12,247 nucleotides of DNA, from positions 1-12,247 of the forward strand of contig JABIDZ010000026.1 of NCBI GenBank assembly GCA_018651445.1. The letters run 5' to 3'. The position numbers were made by a program, and so were the translations under genes. This DNA comes from Candidatus Iainarchaeum sp. (GTDB taxonomy: Archaea > Iainarchaeota > Iainarchaeia > Iainarchaeales > JAAZKV01). Numbering within the stretch: position 1 is the stretch's first letter; every line of letters starts with the position of its first letter. Positions 1-5,894 of the stretch are shown piece by piece. The notes under the pieces are model-generated. The model saw nothing but the letters and a program-made list of their open reading frames with translations. It ran no database searches and was not told the origin of the DNA.

Positions 1-387
1 AAGATCCAATCTTAATTGTGGATAATTTGCAATATTACCGTTAAACGAAATTGAGAACCAACGATTCTTTTTTCCGTGTACATGTTCAAATGGTTGAGCA
101 TATGCTTTGTCATCTACTCCGCTTGTTGCGTATCGCACGTGCCCTATTGCTTTTTTTGAAGATAGGTTTTTCATTATCGAATCAAATTTTGATTTGCTTC
201 CAGTTCGAAAAGCGTCGTTTACTAACCCCAAATTTTTATGTGTTTTTAAGAGAAAATGGTTTTGTGGTTGATAAACAGTTATTCCTGCTGAGAGTTATCC
301 ACGATGTTGTAATTGAAGAAGCATTCGATAAATTGCTTCTTGCGAATTTTCAAGAGAACAACCACAAACCCCACAATTTTCATCCAT
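1..387 (-). pseudogene. purF: Amidophosphoribosyltransferase N-terminus, interrupted by an in-frame TAA and cut by the window edge
   Basis: PurF transfers glutamine ammonia to PRPP, the first committed step of purine synthesis. The frame starts at ATG 387 with MDENCGVCG, so Cys5 would be the N-terminal nucleophile of the class II glutaminase after removal of a short propeptide. It continues through LQLQHRG, meets TAA at 297-295, and resumes in the same frame as LSAGI. Further on it reads GLV, IGHVRYATSG, AQPF and FNGNIANYPQLR up to the window edge; this order is diagnostic of PurF. The stop falls where PurF has Gln in QHRGQ-x-SAGI, so one C-to-T change (CAA to TAA) would explain it. No in-frame ATG after the stop would keep Cys5. 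It follows the dehydrogenase gene by 40 bp and has its own TATA-like box near 413. It could be a true pseudogene, a sequence error, a strain variant or readthrough. Family identity is solid; function is uncertain. Confidence 0.85.
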
Positions 388-406
388 TTATACTAGTTGG
401 AATGGG

Positions 407-419
407 AAGATAATAAAAG
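407..419 (-). promoter_or_regulatory. TATA-like box of purF
   Basis: On the minus strand CTTTTATTATCTT is centred about 26 bp before ATG 387, the spacing expected for a leaderless archaeal mRNA. It suggests purF can be transcribed apart from the dehydrogenase gene upstream. Confidence 0.4.
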
Positions 420-427
420 ACGGTTTG

Positions 428-1318
428 TTATCTAGCGAAAGCGGTTGGTTGGCCAGACGTAACTGCAATTGATTCACCAGTTATCTTTGAAGTTAGTTCG
501 CTTGAGAGAAGGATTACCATTGTAGCTATGTCGTTGTAAGTAACTTCTTTTGCTAATGCGGTTCTTTCTAGGTAATGTTTTACTACTAGCGCTCTTATTT
601 CTGGGTTTAGCGTTTCGCCTCCAAGACGAGAATCTGACGCATCAACTAGCTTTTTGTCAACTGCTTTTTTTTCAAAATAAGTTTGGCTCCAAATCGCTGA
701 AAGAATTCCTTTTTCTTCATCTCCGTAAAGATCTCCACAAAGAATTGCATTTACGCGAATTCCTTTTTCTCCTAGGTCACATGCCCAACTTCTAGTCATC
801 ATGCACTGGGCTTCTTTTGCTACGCCGTATAACGACGAACCTTTGCTTGCACCTCTTGCTGCTGCTGAAGAAATATTTATTATGTTCCCACCTTCTTGCA
901 TCTTTTTAGAAGCTATATTCGCGTTTAAAAAATAACCATTCATGTTTACGTCATTTGCTAGTTTGATATCTTTTTCACTTAAAGAATCAATTGTCCCTAG
1001 GCGAGCTATTCCCGCACAATTGATTAAACCATCTATTTTAGTGAATTTATTTACTAGTTCGGAGTAAGCTTTTTCGAGTTCTATCGCATTTGTAACAGAC
1101 GCTTTTAATGGCAAAGCGATTTCGTTTTCCTTGTTTAATTCGCTTGCTAAAGTATTAATTGCTTCTTCATTGATATCTACGAGCCCTATTTTGGCTCCTG
1201 CAAACGCTAGTCCTATTGACAACGCTTTTCCTAGACCTGAGCCTGCACCCGTAACCATGATTACTTTGTCTTTTAATAGATTTTCAAGGATAGGATTTAG
1301 TTGTAAGATGTTATCCAT
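428..1318 (-). CDS. SDR-family NAD(P)-dependent oxidoreductase
   Basis: A 296-aa cytoplasmic short-chain dehydrogenase/reductase. A classical Rossmann fold is visible: the dinucleotide-binding TGAGSGLG at residues 23-30, Asp48 at the end of beta-2 (usually favouring NAD over NADP), NCAG at 100-103, Asn125, and the catalytic Ser151 in NISS with YGVAK (Tyr164, Lys168). The Ser-Tyr gap of 13 is canonical. The protein is longer than the usual 250 aa because of a polar insert at about 196-260 (GDEEKG, YFEKKAVDKKLVD, LNPEIR) between the substrate loop and the C-terminal strand. The end, ITGESIAVTSGQPTAFAR, is well conserved in style. Inserts of this type remind me of sugar-alcohol or RhaD-type aldolase/dehydrogenase proteins, but I cannot name the substrate. 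It starts 24 bp after the 124-aa orphan without its own clear promoter, so the two are probably co-transcribed. Confidence 0.93.
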   Translation of the reverse strand: MDNILQLNPILENLLKDKVIMVTGAGSGLGKALSIGLAFAGAKIGLVDINEEAINTLASELNKENEIALPLKASVTNAIELEKAYSELVNKFTKIDGLINCAGIARLGTIDSLSEKDIKLANDVNMNGYFLNANIASKKMQEGGNIINISSAAARGASKGSSLYGVAKEAQCMMTRSWACDLGEKGIRVNAILCGDLYGDEEKGILSAIWSQTYFEKKAVDKKLVDASDSRLGGETLNPEIRALVVKHYLERTALAKEVTYNDIATMVILLSSELTSKITGESIAVTSGQPTAFAR

Positions 1319-1342
1319 ATTAGAAATAGAGGGAACAAGTTT

Positions 1343-1717
1343 TTATTTTGGAGGGAAACCGCCTTTTAGCATTTCTCTTAATAGCATCAAATCTTTACTA
1401 GGTGGTGATTTATCTTCTTGAACTTTTCCCATAACTGCAATTTCTGATTTTCTTTCAACTAATTCTCTTTCAACAAGAATATTACCTAGTTCTTGAACAA
1501 TATGTTCCGCATCAAACCCAACCTCGAGCGAAATTAACTTTGATTTTCGTCTAATAAAACCAAGTACATTACGAATTTCAGCACTAGACATTAATGCAGT
1601 AAATTGTCTAGAATTCGTCTTTAATTTCTTAAATATAGCTTTATGTCTATTATCCATTCTTATTCGAACATTGCGTCTTTGTACGTTAGTTTTTTTCGAT
1701 ATTCTTCTTAAAGGCAT
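1343..1717 (-). CDS. Hypothetical basic protein, 124 aa
   Basis: Family not recognised. The N-terminus is strongly basic (MPLRRISKKTNVQRRNVRIR), followed by a predicted helical segment with RNVLGFIRRKSKLISLEVGFD and a Glu-rich helix (residues about 70-90), then a Lys/Pro-rich tail ending GGFPPK. There is no transmembrane segment and no cysteine, so it is probably cytoplasmic and could bind nucleic acid; that is inference from charge only. It is the first gene of a minus-strand unit with the dehydrogenase 24 bp downstream. It has a TATA-like box and an inverted repeat directly before its start, which argues for a real, regulated gene. Confidence 0.72.
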   Translation of the reverse strand: MPLRRISKKTNVQRRNVRIRMDNRHKAIFKKLKTNSRQFTALMSSAEIRNVLGFIRRKSKLISLEVGFDAEHIVQELGNILVERELVERKSEIAVMGKVQEDKSPPSKDLMLLREMLKGGFPPK

Positions 1718-1725
1718 ACTAAAAG

Positions 1726-1743
1726 AATACTTTCGGAAGTATT
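1726..1743. promoter_or_regulatory. Inverted repeat (possible operator) at the 124-aa gene start
   Basis: AATACTT-TCGG-AAGTATT is a perfect 7-bp inverted repeat with a 4-bp centre. It sits between the minus-strand TATA-like box and ATG 1717, and touches the box. A bound dimeric regulator there would block initiation. Confidence 0.4.
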
Positions 1744-1746
1744 TAA
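1739..1746 (-). promoter_or_regulatory. TATA-like box of the 124-aa gene / dehydrogenase unit
   Basis: TTAAATAC on the minus strand is centred 25 bp before ATG 1717, as expected for a leaderless transcript. Confidence 0.45.
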
Positions 1747-1783
1747 TTCTTACTTTTGGCTTGTGTGCAATTTTTAGCGAAAA

Positions 1784-1815
1784 GTTCTTTTCAAAGAAAG
1801 TTGTTTAAAAAGAAC
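1784..1815. repeat. Inverted repeat upstream of the four-cysteine protein gene
   Basis: GTTCTTTT (1784-1791) and AAAAGAAC (1808-1815) are perfect 8-bp arms. A second perfect inverted repeat, TTCTTT-TC-AAAGAA, is nested at 1785-1798. TTTAAA near 1804 could be the TATA box, so the arms would flank the promoter of the gene at 1853. Confidence 0.4.
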
Positions 1816-1852
1816 AAACTATATATGATAAGATTTTCATAGGAGTGATATT

Positions 1853-2032
1853 ATGCTACATAATGAAAAGGAATTAGTAAAATCTTTGAAATGCGACGAA
1901 CTCTGCTCGATTTCAGAGAAAAAAGAATTAAATAAAAAACTACGCGATAAACGAATCAAGAAACTAGCTGAAAAAGAAATGGACGCGAACTTTTGCCCAC
2001 CGTGTCATGAAAAAAACGAAGAATTAGATTAA
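1853..2032 (+). CDS. Small four-cysteine protein, 59 aa, possible zinc binder
   Basis: A 59-aa protein starting MLHNEKELVK. Cys14 and Cys18 form a CX3C pair (KCDELC) and Cys48/Cys51 a CX2C pair (FCPPCH) with His52 next to it. Between them lies a Lys/Glu-rich helix of about 28 residues (SEKKELNKKLRDKRIKKLAE). Two Cys pairs joined by one charged helix suggest a helical hairpin clamped by Zn; this is inference and no known family was recognised. AGGAGTGA at 1841-1848, 7 nt before the ATG after the AGGAG core, is a good Shine-Dalgarno and fixes the start. This gene therefore differs from its mostly leaderless neighbours. It is followed directly by the tandem hairpin repeats. Confidence 0.7.
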   Translation: MLHNEKELVKSLKCDELCSISEKKELNKKLRDKRIKKLAEKEMDANFCPPCHEKNEELD

Positions 2033-2154
2033 ACACACGTATTTTAGGATTCATAAAATGCAACAACATTTTATTAACCTACAAAACACACGTATTTTAG
2101 AATTCATAAAATGCAACAACATTTTATTAACCTACAAAACACACGTTTTGTAGG
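2032..2154 (+). repeat. 53-bp tandem repeat, two full copies and a partial third, with hairpins
   Basis: Copies are 2032-2084 and 2085-2137, differing at one base, plus 2138-2154 as a partial third. Each full copy holds a perfect hairpin ATAAAATG-CAACAA-CATTTTAT (2053-2074 and 2106-2127). The second-to-third junction forms a perfect 10-bp stem with an ACAC loop (2131-2154). The block begins at the stop codon of the 59-aa gene, so it would form the 3' end of that mRNA and may act as terminator or stabiliser. No unique spacers are present, so it is not a CRISPR array. Confidence 0.85.
2131..2154 (+). terminator. Perfect 10-bp stem-loop closing the tandem repeat
   Basis: CCTACAAAAC-ACAC-GTTTTGTAGG pairs perfectly. 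It lies about 100 bp after the 59-aa gene and 16 bp before the next TATA-like box, a place where transcription should end. It lacks a following T-run, so a role as RNA 3' end protection is equally possible. Confidence 0.4.
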
Positions 2155-2170
2155 ACACTTGTCAGAAAGA

Positions 2171-2179
2171 CTTAAATTA
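2171..2179 (+). promoter_or_regulatory. TATA-like box of the 246-aa gene
   Basis: CTTAAATTA is centred 25 bp before ATG 2200 and no Shine-Dalgarno is present, consistent with a leaderless mRNA. Confidence 0.45.
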
Positions 2180-2199
2180 CCTCAAAATAATACTCTTTT

Positions 2200-2940
2200 A
2201 TGAGTCCAGTTTTAGAAGGCGGTGCTAGAAATCGACAAGTTAAACGAATTTCTAAAGGGCGAAGAATTGATAAATCGAGAACTGGCCAAGAAGGCATCGT
2301 ACGGCGAGTAATTGCCACCGTTAAAAGAGGTGTGAAAACAAAGAAAGTTGAACTAGCCGAAAAAGCCTTTTATCCAAGAGCAAAATTACCCCCCTATTCT
2401 CGCGCAACCCAGCCAAACTTAAGAAATCCCGAAGCACAATACCAAATAATGAAAAGAGTTCAAGCATTAAATAGGAAATTTAATCTTCGTTTGCCAATAT
2501 TACCGACAATGCGAATGAGAACATTAAAAACTGGCGAAAAAAGAGTTTATTCAACTGTTTTGAAGAATGTATTATATTATACTAAATATTGGGACGGAAT
2601 TCAATTTTATGAATGGAAAAGACAGCGATTTAAAAGCATTTATCCTGGCGAAAAGGACAAATCTGAAATGTCCTGGGTAAAATTAAAAGTTTCAAGATCA
2701 GATAAACTTGCAATCACAGAGGAAAAAGCACGCATTCGCCTTTTACTTCGAGCATTCGATATTGAGGTCACACTCCAAGAAGATGACGCCTGGATGTACA
2801 CTTATGACAAAAAAACCAAGAAAGTAAAAGTTTGGTTAGCTGATTTTGGAAATGTTGTAGACATTCATCCAAGAGACAAACGCGCGTTTTTACCATTTGA
2901 AATAGAAATGTTAAATAAATATTTGCCAAGCAATAAATGA
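2200..2940 (+). CDS. Hypothetical protein with DFG-like motif, 246 aa
   Basis: Not recognised. The first 60 residues are basic and low in hydrophobics (RNRQVKRISKGRRIDKSRTG), probably disordered. The middle contains NLRNPEAQYQIMKRVQALNRKFNLRLPILPTMRM and a compact region VYSTVLKNVLYYTKYWDG. Near the C-terminus, VWLADFGNVVDIHP (from about residue 211) looks like the metal-binding DFG strand of protein-kinase-like folds, and LLLRAFDIEVTLQEDDAW before it would fit a kinase C-lobe. No glycine loop or HRD is obvious, so it may be a degenerate or very divergent kinase-like protein; this is a weak inference. No signal peptide or membrane segment. It converges on the HTH gene with an 11-bp gap from its stop. 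Confidence 0.8.
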   Translation: MSPVLEGGARNRQVKRISKGRRIDKSRTGQEGIVRRVIATVKRGVKTKKVELAEKAFYPRAKLPPYSRATQPNLRNPEAQYQIMKRVQALNRKFNLRLPILPTMRMRTLKTGEKRVYSTVLKNVLYYTKYWDGIQFYEWKRQRFKSIYPGEKDKSEMSWVKLKVSRSDKLAITEEKARIRLLLRAFDIEVTLQEDDAWMYTYDKKTKKVKVWLADFGNVVDIHPRDKRAFLPFEIEMLNKYLPSNK

Positions 2941-2951
2941 TTACTACATAA

Positions 2952-3158
2952 CTATTCGTCTTCAAAATAAAATAGCTCATCTACTTTTACGTCAAATCTC
3001 TTTGCTAATTTCATCGCAAGTAACAATGAGGGAACATGCTTTTTCTTTTCGATGAATAGAATCGTTTCTCTTGAAACTCCGATGATTGACGCGAGTTCTT
3101 CTTGAGTTAATTCTGCTTGTACACGATAAAGTTTCAAATGATTTTTTAGGTTTTGCAT
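2952..3158 (-). CDS. Xre/Cro-C1 family helix-turn-helix regulator, 68 aa
   Basis: A single-domain DNA-binding protein. The HTH_3 fold is clear: LKLYRVQAELTQEELASIIG, with the turn at Gly27-Val28-Ser29, recognition helix SRETILFIEKKK and the closing VPSLLLAMKLAKRFDVKVDELF. Small regulators of this type (YozG-like) bind as dimers and often autoregulate. I start it at ATG 3158 (MQNLKNHLK), which matches the family N-terminus. A TTG three codons upstream (3167) is possible but less likely. A TATA-like stretch lies around 3173-3188 and a stronger ATATAAAG at about 3194-3201. It stands alone between two plus-strand genes, with the HAD gene divergent from it. Targets are unknown. Confidence 0.93.
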   Translation of the reverse strand: MQNLKNHLKLYRVQAELTQEELASIIGVSRETILFIEKKKHVPSLLLAMKLAKRFDVKVDELFYFEDE

Positions 3159-3290
3159 GTTAAACAAAGACCATAAAAAGTTAAAAGGGTTACATATAAA
3201 GTTAAGTAATTATCACAAAATGTTAGATGTTCTTAACCAGCTACTACATAACCGATTGTTAAAAAAAAATGCACAAAAATTAAGAAAGAA

Positions 3291-3296
3291 TATAAT
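3291..3296 (+). promoter_or_regulatory. TATA box of the HAD hydrolase gene
   Basis: TATAAT is centred 25-26 bp before ATG 3318. This spacing favours ATG 3318 over the TTG at 3300. Confidence 0.45.
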
Positions 3297-3317
3297 CATT
3301 TGCCTTCTTTTTATTGT

Positions 3318-3923
3318 ATGATCAAAGCACTAATTTTTGATTTAGGCGGAGTCCTAGCATATAACGACATCAATGTTTTATTGAAAGCGTATGCTGATGA
3401 ACTCAAAATTGATTTTGAAAAACTAAAAGAAGTTGAAGCTAACCATCATGAAAAACTAATCGAAGGAAAAATCTCAGTAAAAGAATTTTGTAGTTCAGTT
3501 AGAAACGTATTTGGCTTAGAACAAGATAGTTTGACTTTGTTACTAGTTTGGGAAAGACTATATGGTGCAACCGTTGAAATGAACTCTGAATTAATAGAAA
3601 AAATTCGCGCACTCAAAAAAGACTACCCAATGGCTTTGATATCAAATATTATGGATACTACTGCGCGATACCATCAACGCCAAAAATTATTCTTTTTCTT
3701 TAAACCAGTACTACTTTCTTGTAGAACGGGTTTAGTTAAACCAAACGTTAAATTATTTGCACGAGCAATACGAGAATTAGGTATGAAAGGCAACGAATGT
3801 GTGTTTATTGACGACAACGACGCTTATTTTAAAGCAGCAAAAGAATTTAGTATTAAATGCATTAAATTCGAAGATAACAAGAAATTGTACAAAGAACTTC
3901 GTAAGTTGAAAGTTAAAGTTTAG
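3318..3923 (+). CDS. HAD-superfamily (subfamily IA-like) hydrolase, 201 aa
   Basis: All four HAD motifs are present: motif I FDLGGVL with nucleophile Asp8 and Gly10 at +2, motif II LISN with Ser109, motif III VKP with Lys141, and motif IV FIDDN with Asp165/Asp166. A helical cap of about 70-80 residues follows motif I, as in subfamily IA. The DLGG form of motif I is typical of YihX-like sugar-phosphate phosphatases, so a small phosphorylated substrate is likely, but it cannot be named. Length is normal for the family. I use ATG 3318 (MIKALIFDLGG) rather than TTG 3300, because HAD proteins start just before motif I and the TATA box spacing agrees. It is divergent from the HTH gene, about 160 bp away. 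Confidence 0.92.
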   Translation: MIKALIFDLGGVLAYNDINVLLKAYADELKIDFEKLKEVEANHHEKLIEGKISVKEFCSSVRNVFGLEQDSLTLLLVWERLYGATVEMNSELIEKIRALKKDYPMALISNIMDTTARYHQRQKLFFFFKPVLLSCRTGLVKPNVKLFARAIRELGMKGNECVFIDDNDAYFKAAKEFSIKCIKFEDNKKLYKELRKLKVKV

Positions 3924-3960
3924 CAACGCTTTTATTTCGCCTAATCTTTTCAAGTGAAAG

Positions 3961-3970
3961 CTTAAATATC
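3961..3970 (+). promoter_or_regulatory. TATA-like box of the 58-aa/107-aa unit
   Basis: CTTAAATATC is centred near 3966, predicting a transcript start about 3993. This leaves a leader of roughly 25 nt that carries the strong GGAGG at 4007-4011. Confidence 0.4.
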
Positions 3971-4018
3971 ACGTTATAGTAGATTTTATTGTAAAAATAG
4001 TTTTTTGGAGGAATTAAT

Positions 4019-4195
4019 ATGGGCGATAAAAAAGGACGAAAAGGAAAAAATGGAAATGCAACAGCATATAATGCTAAATTAAAACGAGATGCTGCCGAAA
4101 TTAATAGAGTTCTTTCTGGCGGAAGAGTAACAAAAACACCAGTTGGTTCAACACCCACTAGAAAGAAGACTAGAAGAAGACACGGAAGACATTAA
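4019..4195 (+). CDS. Small highly basic protein, 58 aa
   Basis: Not recognised. Eighteen of 58 residues are Lys or Arg. It begins with a Gly/Lys-rich MGDKKGRKGKNGN stretch, has a short helical core (AKLKRDAAEINRVLSGG), and ends with an Arg-rich tail, TRKKTRRRHGRH. This composition fits an RNA- or DNA-binding or ribosome-associated protein, by inference only. The start is set by a textbook Shine-Dalgarno, GGAGG at 4007-4011, 7 nt before the ATG, which together with the TATA-like box at 3961 makes a real gene likely despite the size. The next gene follows after 36 bp in the same direction with its own Shine-Dalgarno, so the two look like an operon. Confidence 0.65.
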   Translation: MGDKKGRKGKNGNATAYNAKLKRDAAEINRVLSGGRVTKTPVGSTPTRKKTRRRHGRH

Positions 4196-4220
4196 TTTTT
4201 TTAAACAACTACGTATTTAG

Positions 4221-4228
4221 AAGGTGGT
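4221..4228 (+). promoter_or_regulatory. Shine-Dalgarno selecting an ATT start
   Basis: AAGGTGGT lies 3 nt before ATT 4232, with its GGTG core 5 nt before. It is the only translation signal near the start of the 107-codon frame. Confidence 0.5.
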
Positions 4229-4231
4229 TTT

Positions 4232-4555
4232 ATTCCAGGAAGTAGAAAACAAAGAAAGCAACGAACAAGAGCGCTCACAGAACTTGGCAGAGCAAAGAAA
4301 CCAAATAGCAAAAAAGCGAATAACCAAATAAGAGCAAAACAAATTCGAGACAATTACGAAACCAGTTTAGCCCAAATTGAAAGCCAAGTAACTGACGCAG
4401 AAATCTTGGTTATTGCCAATAAACCTCTCAAAGGCGGAGCGTATCATGGCAAATACGTAGCAACTACTCAAATCCCTTCTTCAAGCGTTGCAAGCATAAA
4501 AAGAAAACTTGCACAAGATAAACTTAGTGCATTACTTAAAGAATTAGAGAACTAA
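4232..4555 (+). CDS. Basic hypothetical protein, 107 aa, apparently starting at ATT
   Basis: An open frame of 107 codons ends at TAA 4553-4555 and encodes a plausible protein: basic N-terminus PGSRKQRKQRTRALTELG, helical middle, then AEILVIANKPLKGGAYHGKYV and a final helix KRKLAQDKLSALLKELEN. No ATG, GTG or TTG exists in frame between the TAA at 4202 and the N-terminal part. The first suitable codon is ATT at 4232, 5 nt after the GGTG of a good Shine-Dalgarno AAGGTGGT (4221-4228). I therefore propose ATT initiation; the alternative is a start codon lost by mutation from ATG. Family not recognised. It follows the 58-aa gene by 36 bp and is probably in the same transcript. Confidence 0.6.
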   Translation: MPGSRKQRKQRTRALTELGRAKKPNSKKANNQIRAKQIRDNYETSLAQIESQVTDAEILVIANKPLKGGAYHGKYVATTQIPSSSVASIKRKLAQDKLSALLKELEN

Positions 4556-4571
4556 AACAACCCGACTTGCG

Positions 4572-4638
4572 TTAGAATAGCTTAAATCAGCTATTTGAAA
4601 GGTTTTGTTGGTGTTGCGGAGCAAAGGTTTTTTATTTT
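4572..4638 (+). repeat. 67-bp dispersed repeat, copy A
   Basis: Matches copy B (6225-6291) at 62 of 67 positions without gaps. It contains a perfect 7-bp stem AATAGCT-TAAATC-AGCTATT, then a G/T-rich part with GTTGGTGTTGCGGAGCAAAGG-like content, and ends in a T-run. The T-run end overlaps the stop codon of the minus-strand 69-aa gene. It may encode a small plus-strand RNA. Confidence 0.75.
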
Positions 4639-4841
4639 GGCCTTCTTCTTATTTTTGCAAATATCTCTTTAAATGGCCCGTCCTGGATAAACCCTGGTCG
4701 CTCTAACCTAGCATGTTCGCGTCTAGCCGCAACAAATTTTTTTGCAATTTTTTCACGCGGAACATTATTCTTAATCATTTTGTCAACTTCTTTCCTTGTT
4801 TTCTCCCAAAGCTCGTTTTGGTCGCGATTATTAGTTGGCAT
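4632..4841 (-). CDS. Small basic hypothetical protein, 69 aa
   Basis: Not recognised. The protein has a charged helical N-terminal half (ELWEKTRKEVDKMIKNN), then VPREKIAKKFVAARREHARLERPG, and ends FAKIRRRPK. No cysteine, signal peptide or membrane segment. Like other orphans nearby it starts with Met-Pro and is Lys/Arg-rich. A TATA-like TTTTATTCTATG (4860-4871) is centred about 25 bp before ATG 4841 and there is no Shine-Dalgarno, consistent with a leaderless mRNA. Its 3' end overlaps repeat copy A, which runs in the opposite direction. A small nucleic-acid-binding protein is possible. Confidence 0.65.
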   Translation of the reverse strand: MPTNNRDQNELWEKTRKEVDKMIKNNVPREKIAKKFVAARREHARLERPGFIQDGPFKEIFAKIRRRPK

Positions 4842-4857
4842 ACAATAATAATTATCT

Positions 4858-4901
4858 CATAGAATAAAAGGTTTTGTTTGTTTTTCGTTCAATTTTCTAT
4901 G
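4858..4901. repeat. Long-loop inverted repeat CATAGAA / TTCTATG
   Basis: Perfect 7-bp arms at 4858-4864 and 4895-4901 flank 30 bp of T-rich sequence in the 118-bp gap between two minus-strand genes. The left arm overlaps the TATA-like box of the 69-aa gene. Confidence 0.3.
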
Positions 4902-4915
4902 ACATACAACATAAA

Positions 4916-4930
4916 CCTAGAAAAAACTAG
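4916..4930 (-). terminator. Oligo-T terminator after the 252-aa gene
   Basis: On the minus strand CTAG-TTTTTT-CTAGG lies about 30 bp after the stop of the 252-aa gene. A six-T tract is enough for archaeal termination; the CTAG arms add a weak stem. Confidence 0.35.
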
Positions 4931-4959
4931 TTCTAATTCCAAATAAACGCTAAAAGAGA

Positions 4960-5718
4960 TCAAACATGACCAATCCAGTCTAAGATTTCTTTTGAAATAT
5001 CAATTTGTATACCATATGTTTGTTCTGCCCAATCAATTGCGGCTAGTTCGGCACGTGCCAACCTAATCGCTTGTGACTTGATCCGCTTGCCTACTTGGCT
5101 TGTAGACAACGCATCAATTTCTCTACGCTTTGCGCGTGTGTTAATTTGTTTATACAACTTGAATTTAAGAAATCGCCCTATTCCTTCTTTTGGTATTAAA
5201 GCTAATTGTGGCACTTCTTTTGAATGATCGCTTGGTTTAGTTTTACTAAATTTATACCACCCCGCCATAAGTCCAGGAGAACTATGTGCTGCTCTTTCTG
5301 ATTCCTCAGATAAAAATACCATAGGTATTTGTGTATTGCCACCATGATCGTAATACGCTTTGAATCTCCCAGGTTTAAATTGTTCTCCTGATTTATGCGC
5401 AGTTAAATTAAGAATAGTCTCATGAAACAATTGTGCTGCCTGACGCGAATATCGGTCTATTTCCTCGCCAGATTTGCCATCAGCGATCATTTTTTTTAGT
5501 GTACGTTCAAATGTAACCAAATTACGTAACGCAACATTTTGCATTCGTTCTGGTGCGTGCATCTCAGTAAACGCGTCTTGTAGTTGTTTAAACGTCTTCA
5601 TTTTAGATAAATCTATTTCAGAAAGTTTTCCAGAAAATACTCCTCTAGGAGTTCTATGTGATTCTAACAAACTTGCATTAAGAGCTTCTCTTAATCGATT
5701 TAAGTGATTTACAGGCAT
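4960..5718 (-). CDS. Hypothetical protein, 252 aa
   Basis: Not recognised. Helix-rich N-terminal half: MPVNHLNRLREALNASLLES, then DLSKMKTFKQLQDAFTEM and a segment with VALRNLVTFERTLKKMIADG. A central part with more Gly/Pro/aromatics follows (GRFKAYYDHGGNTQIPMVFL, SPGLMAGWYKFSKTKP, QLALIPKEGIGRFLKFKLYK), which looks like a beta-containing fold. The C-terminus is a basic helix RLARAELAAIDWAEQTYG ending in WIGHV. Soluble, no signal peptide. No catalytic motif could be identified. The TATA-like box 26 bp before ATG 5718 supports the start. The N-terminal Met-Pro fits the pattern of neighbouring orphans. Confidence 0.8.
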   Translation of the reverse strand: MPVNHLNRLREALNASLLESHRTPRGVFSGKLSEIDLSKMKTFKQLQDAFTEMHAPERMQNVALRNLVTFERTLKKMIADGKSGEEIDRYSRQAAQLFHETILNLTAHKSGEQFKPGRFKAYYDHGGNTQIPMVFLSEESERAAHSSPGLMAGWYKFSKTKPSDHSKEVPQLALIPKEGIGRFLKFKLYKQINTRAKRREIDALSTSQVGKRIKSQAIRLARAELAAIDWAEQTYGIQIDISKEILDWIGHV

Positions 5719-5737
5719 GATAAATAAAAGTATAACA

Positions 5738-5748
5738 CCAATATAATC
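5738..5748 (-). promoter_or_regulatory. TATA-like box of the 252-aa gene
   Basis: GATTATATTGG on the minus strand is centred 25-26 bp before ATG 5718. Confidence 0.45.
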
Positions 5749-5894
5749 TTTTTGTTTGTTTGTGTGATGAAGTTTTAGCTTTTGCCAAATTGGTTTTTGG
5801 TAAAAATTTAAACCTTTTAATCAAAATAAGATGATATGCCTAGCACGCATACATTTTACAAAGAACAATTGAAATTAAAGTTTAGAAAATATTT

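Noticed and set aside
51..413. Plus-strand 120-codon frame
   Set aside because: It is the antisense shadow of purF, whose motifs on the minus strand are unmistakable.
2032..2154. CRISPR array
   Set aside because: The units are contiguous tandem copies of the whole 53 bp; there are no unique spacers and no cas genes nearby.
3300..3317. TTG start for the HAD hydrolase
   Set aside because: ATG 3318 fits the family N-terminus and the TATA spacing better.
3913..4158. Minus-strand 81-codon frame
   Set aside because: It lies antisense to the 58-aa gene, which has a clear Shine-Dalgarno; the minus frame has no promoter or recognisable motif.
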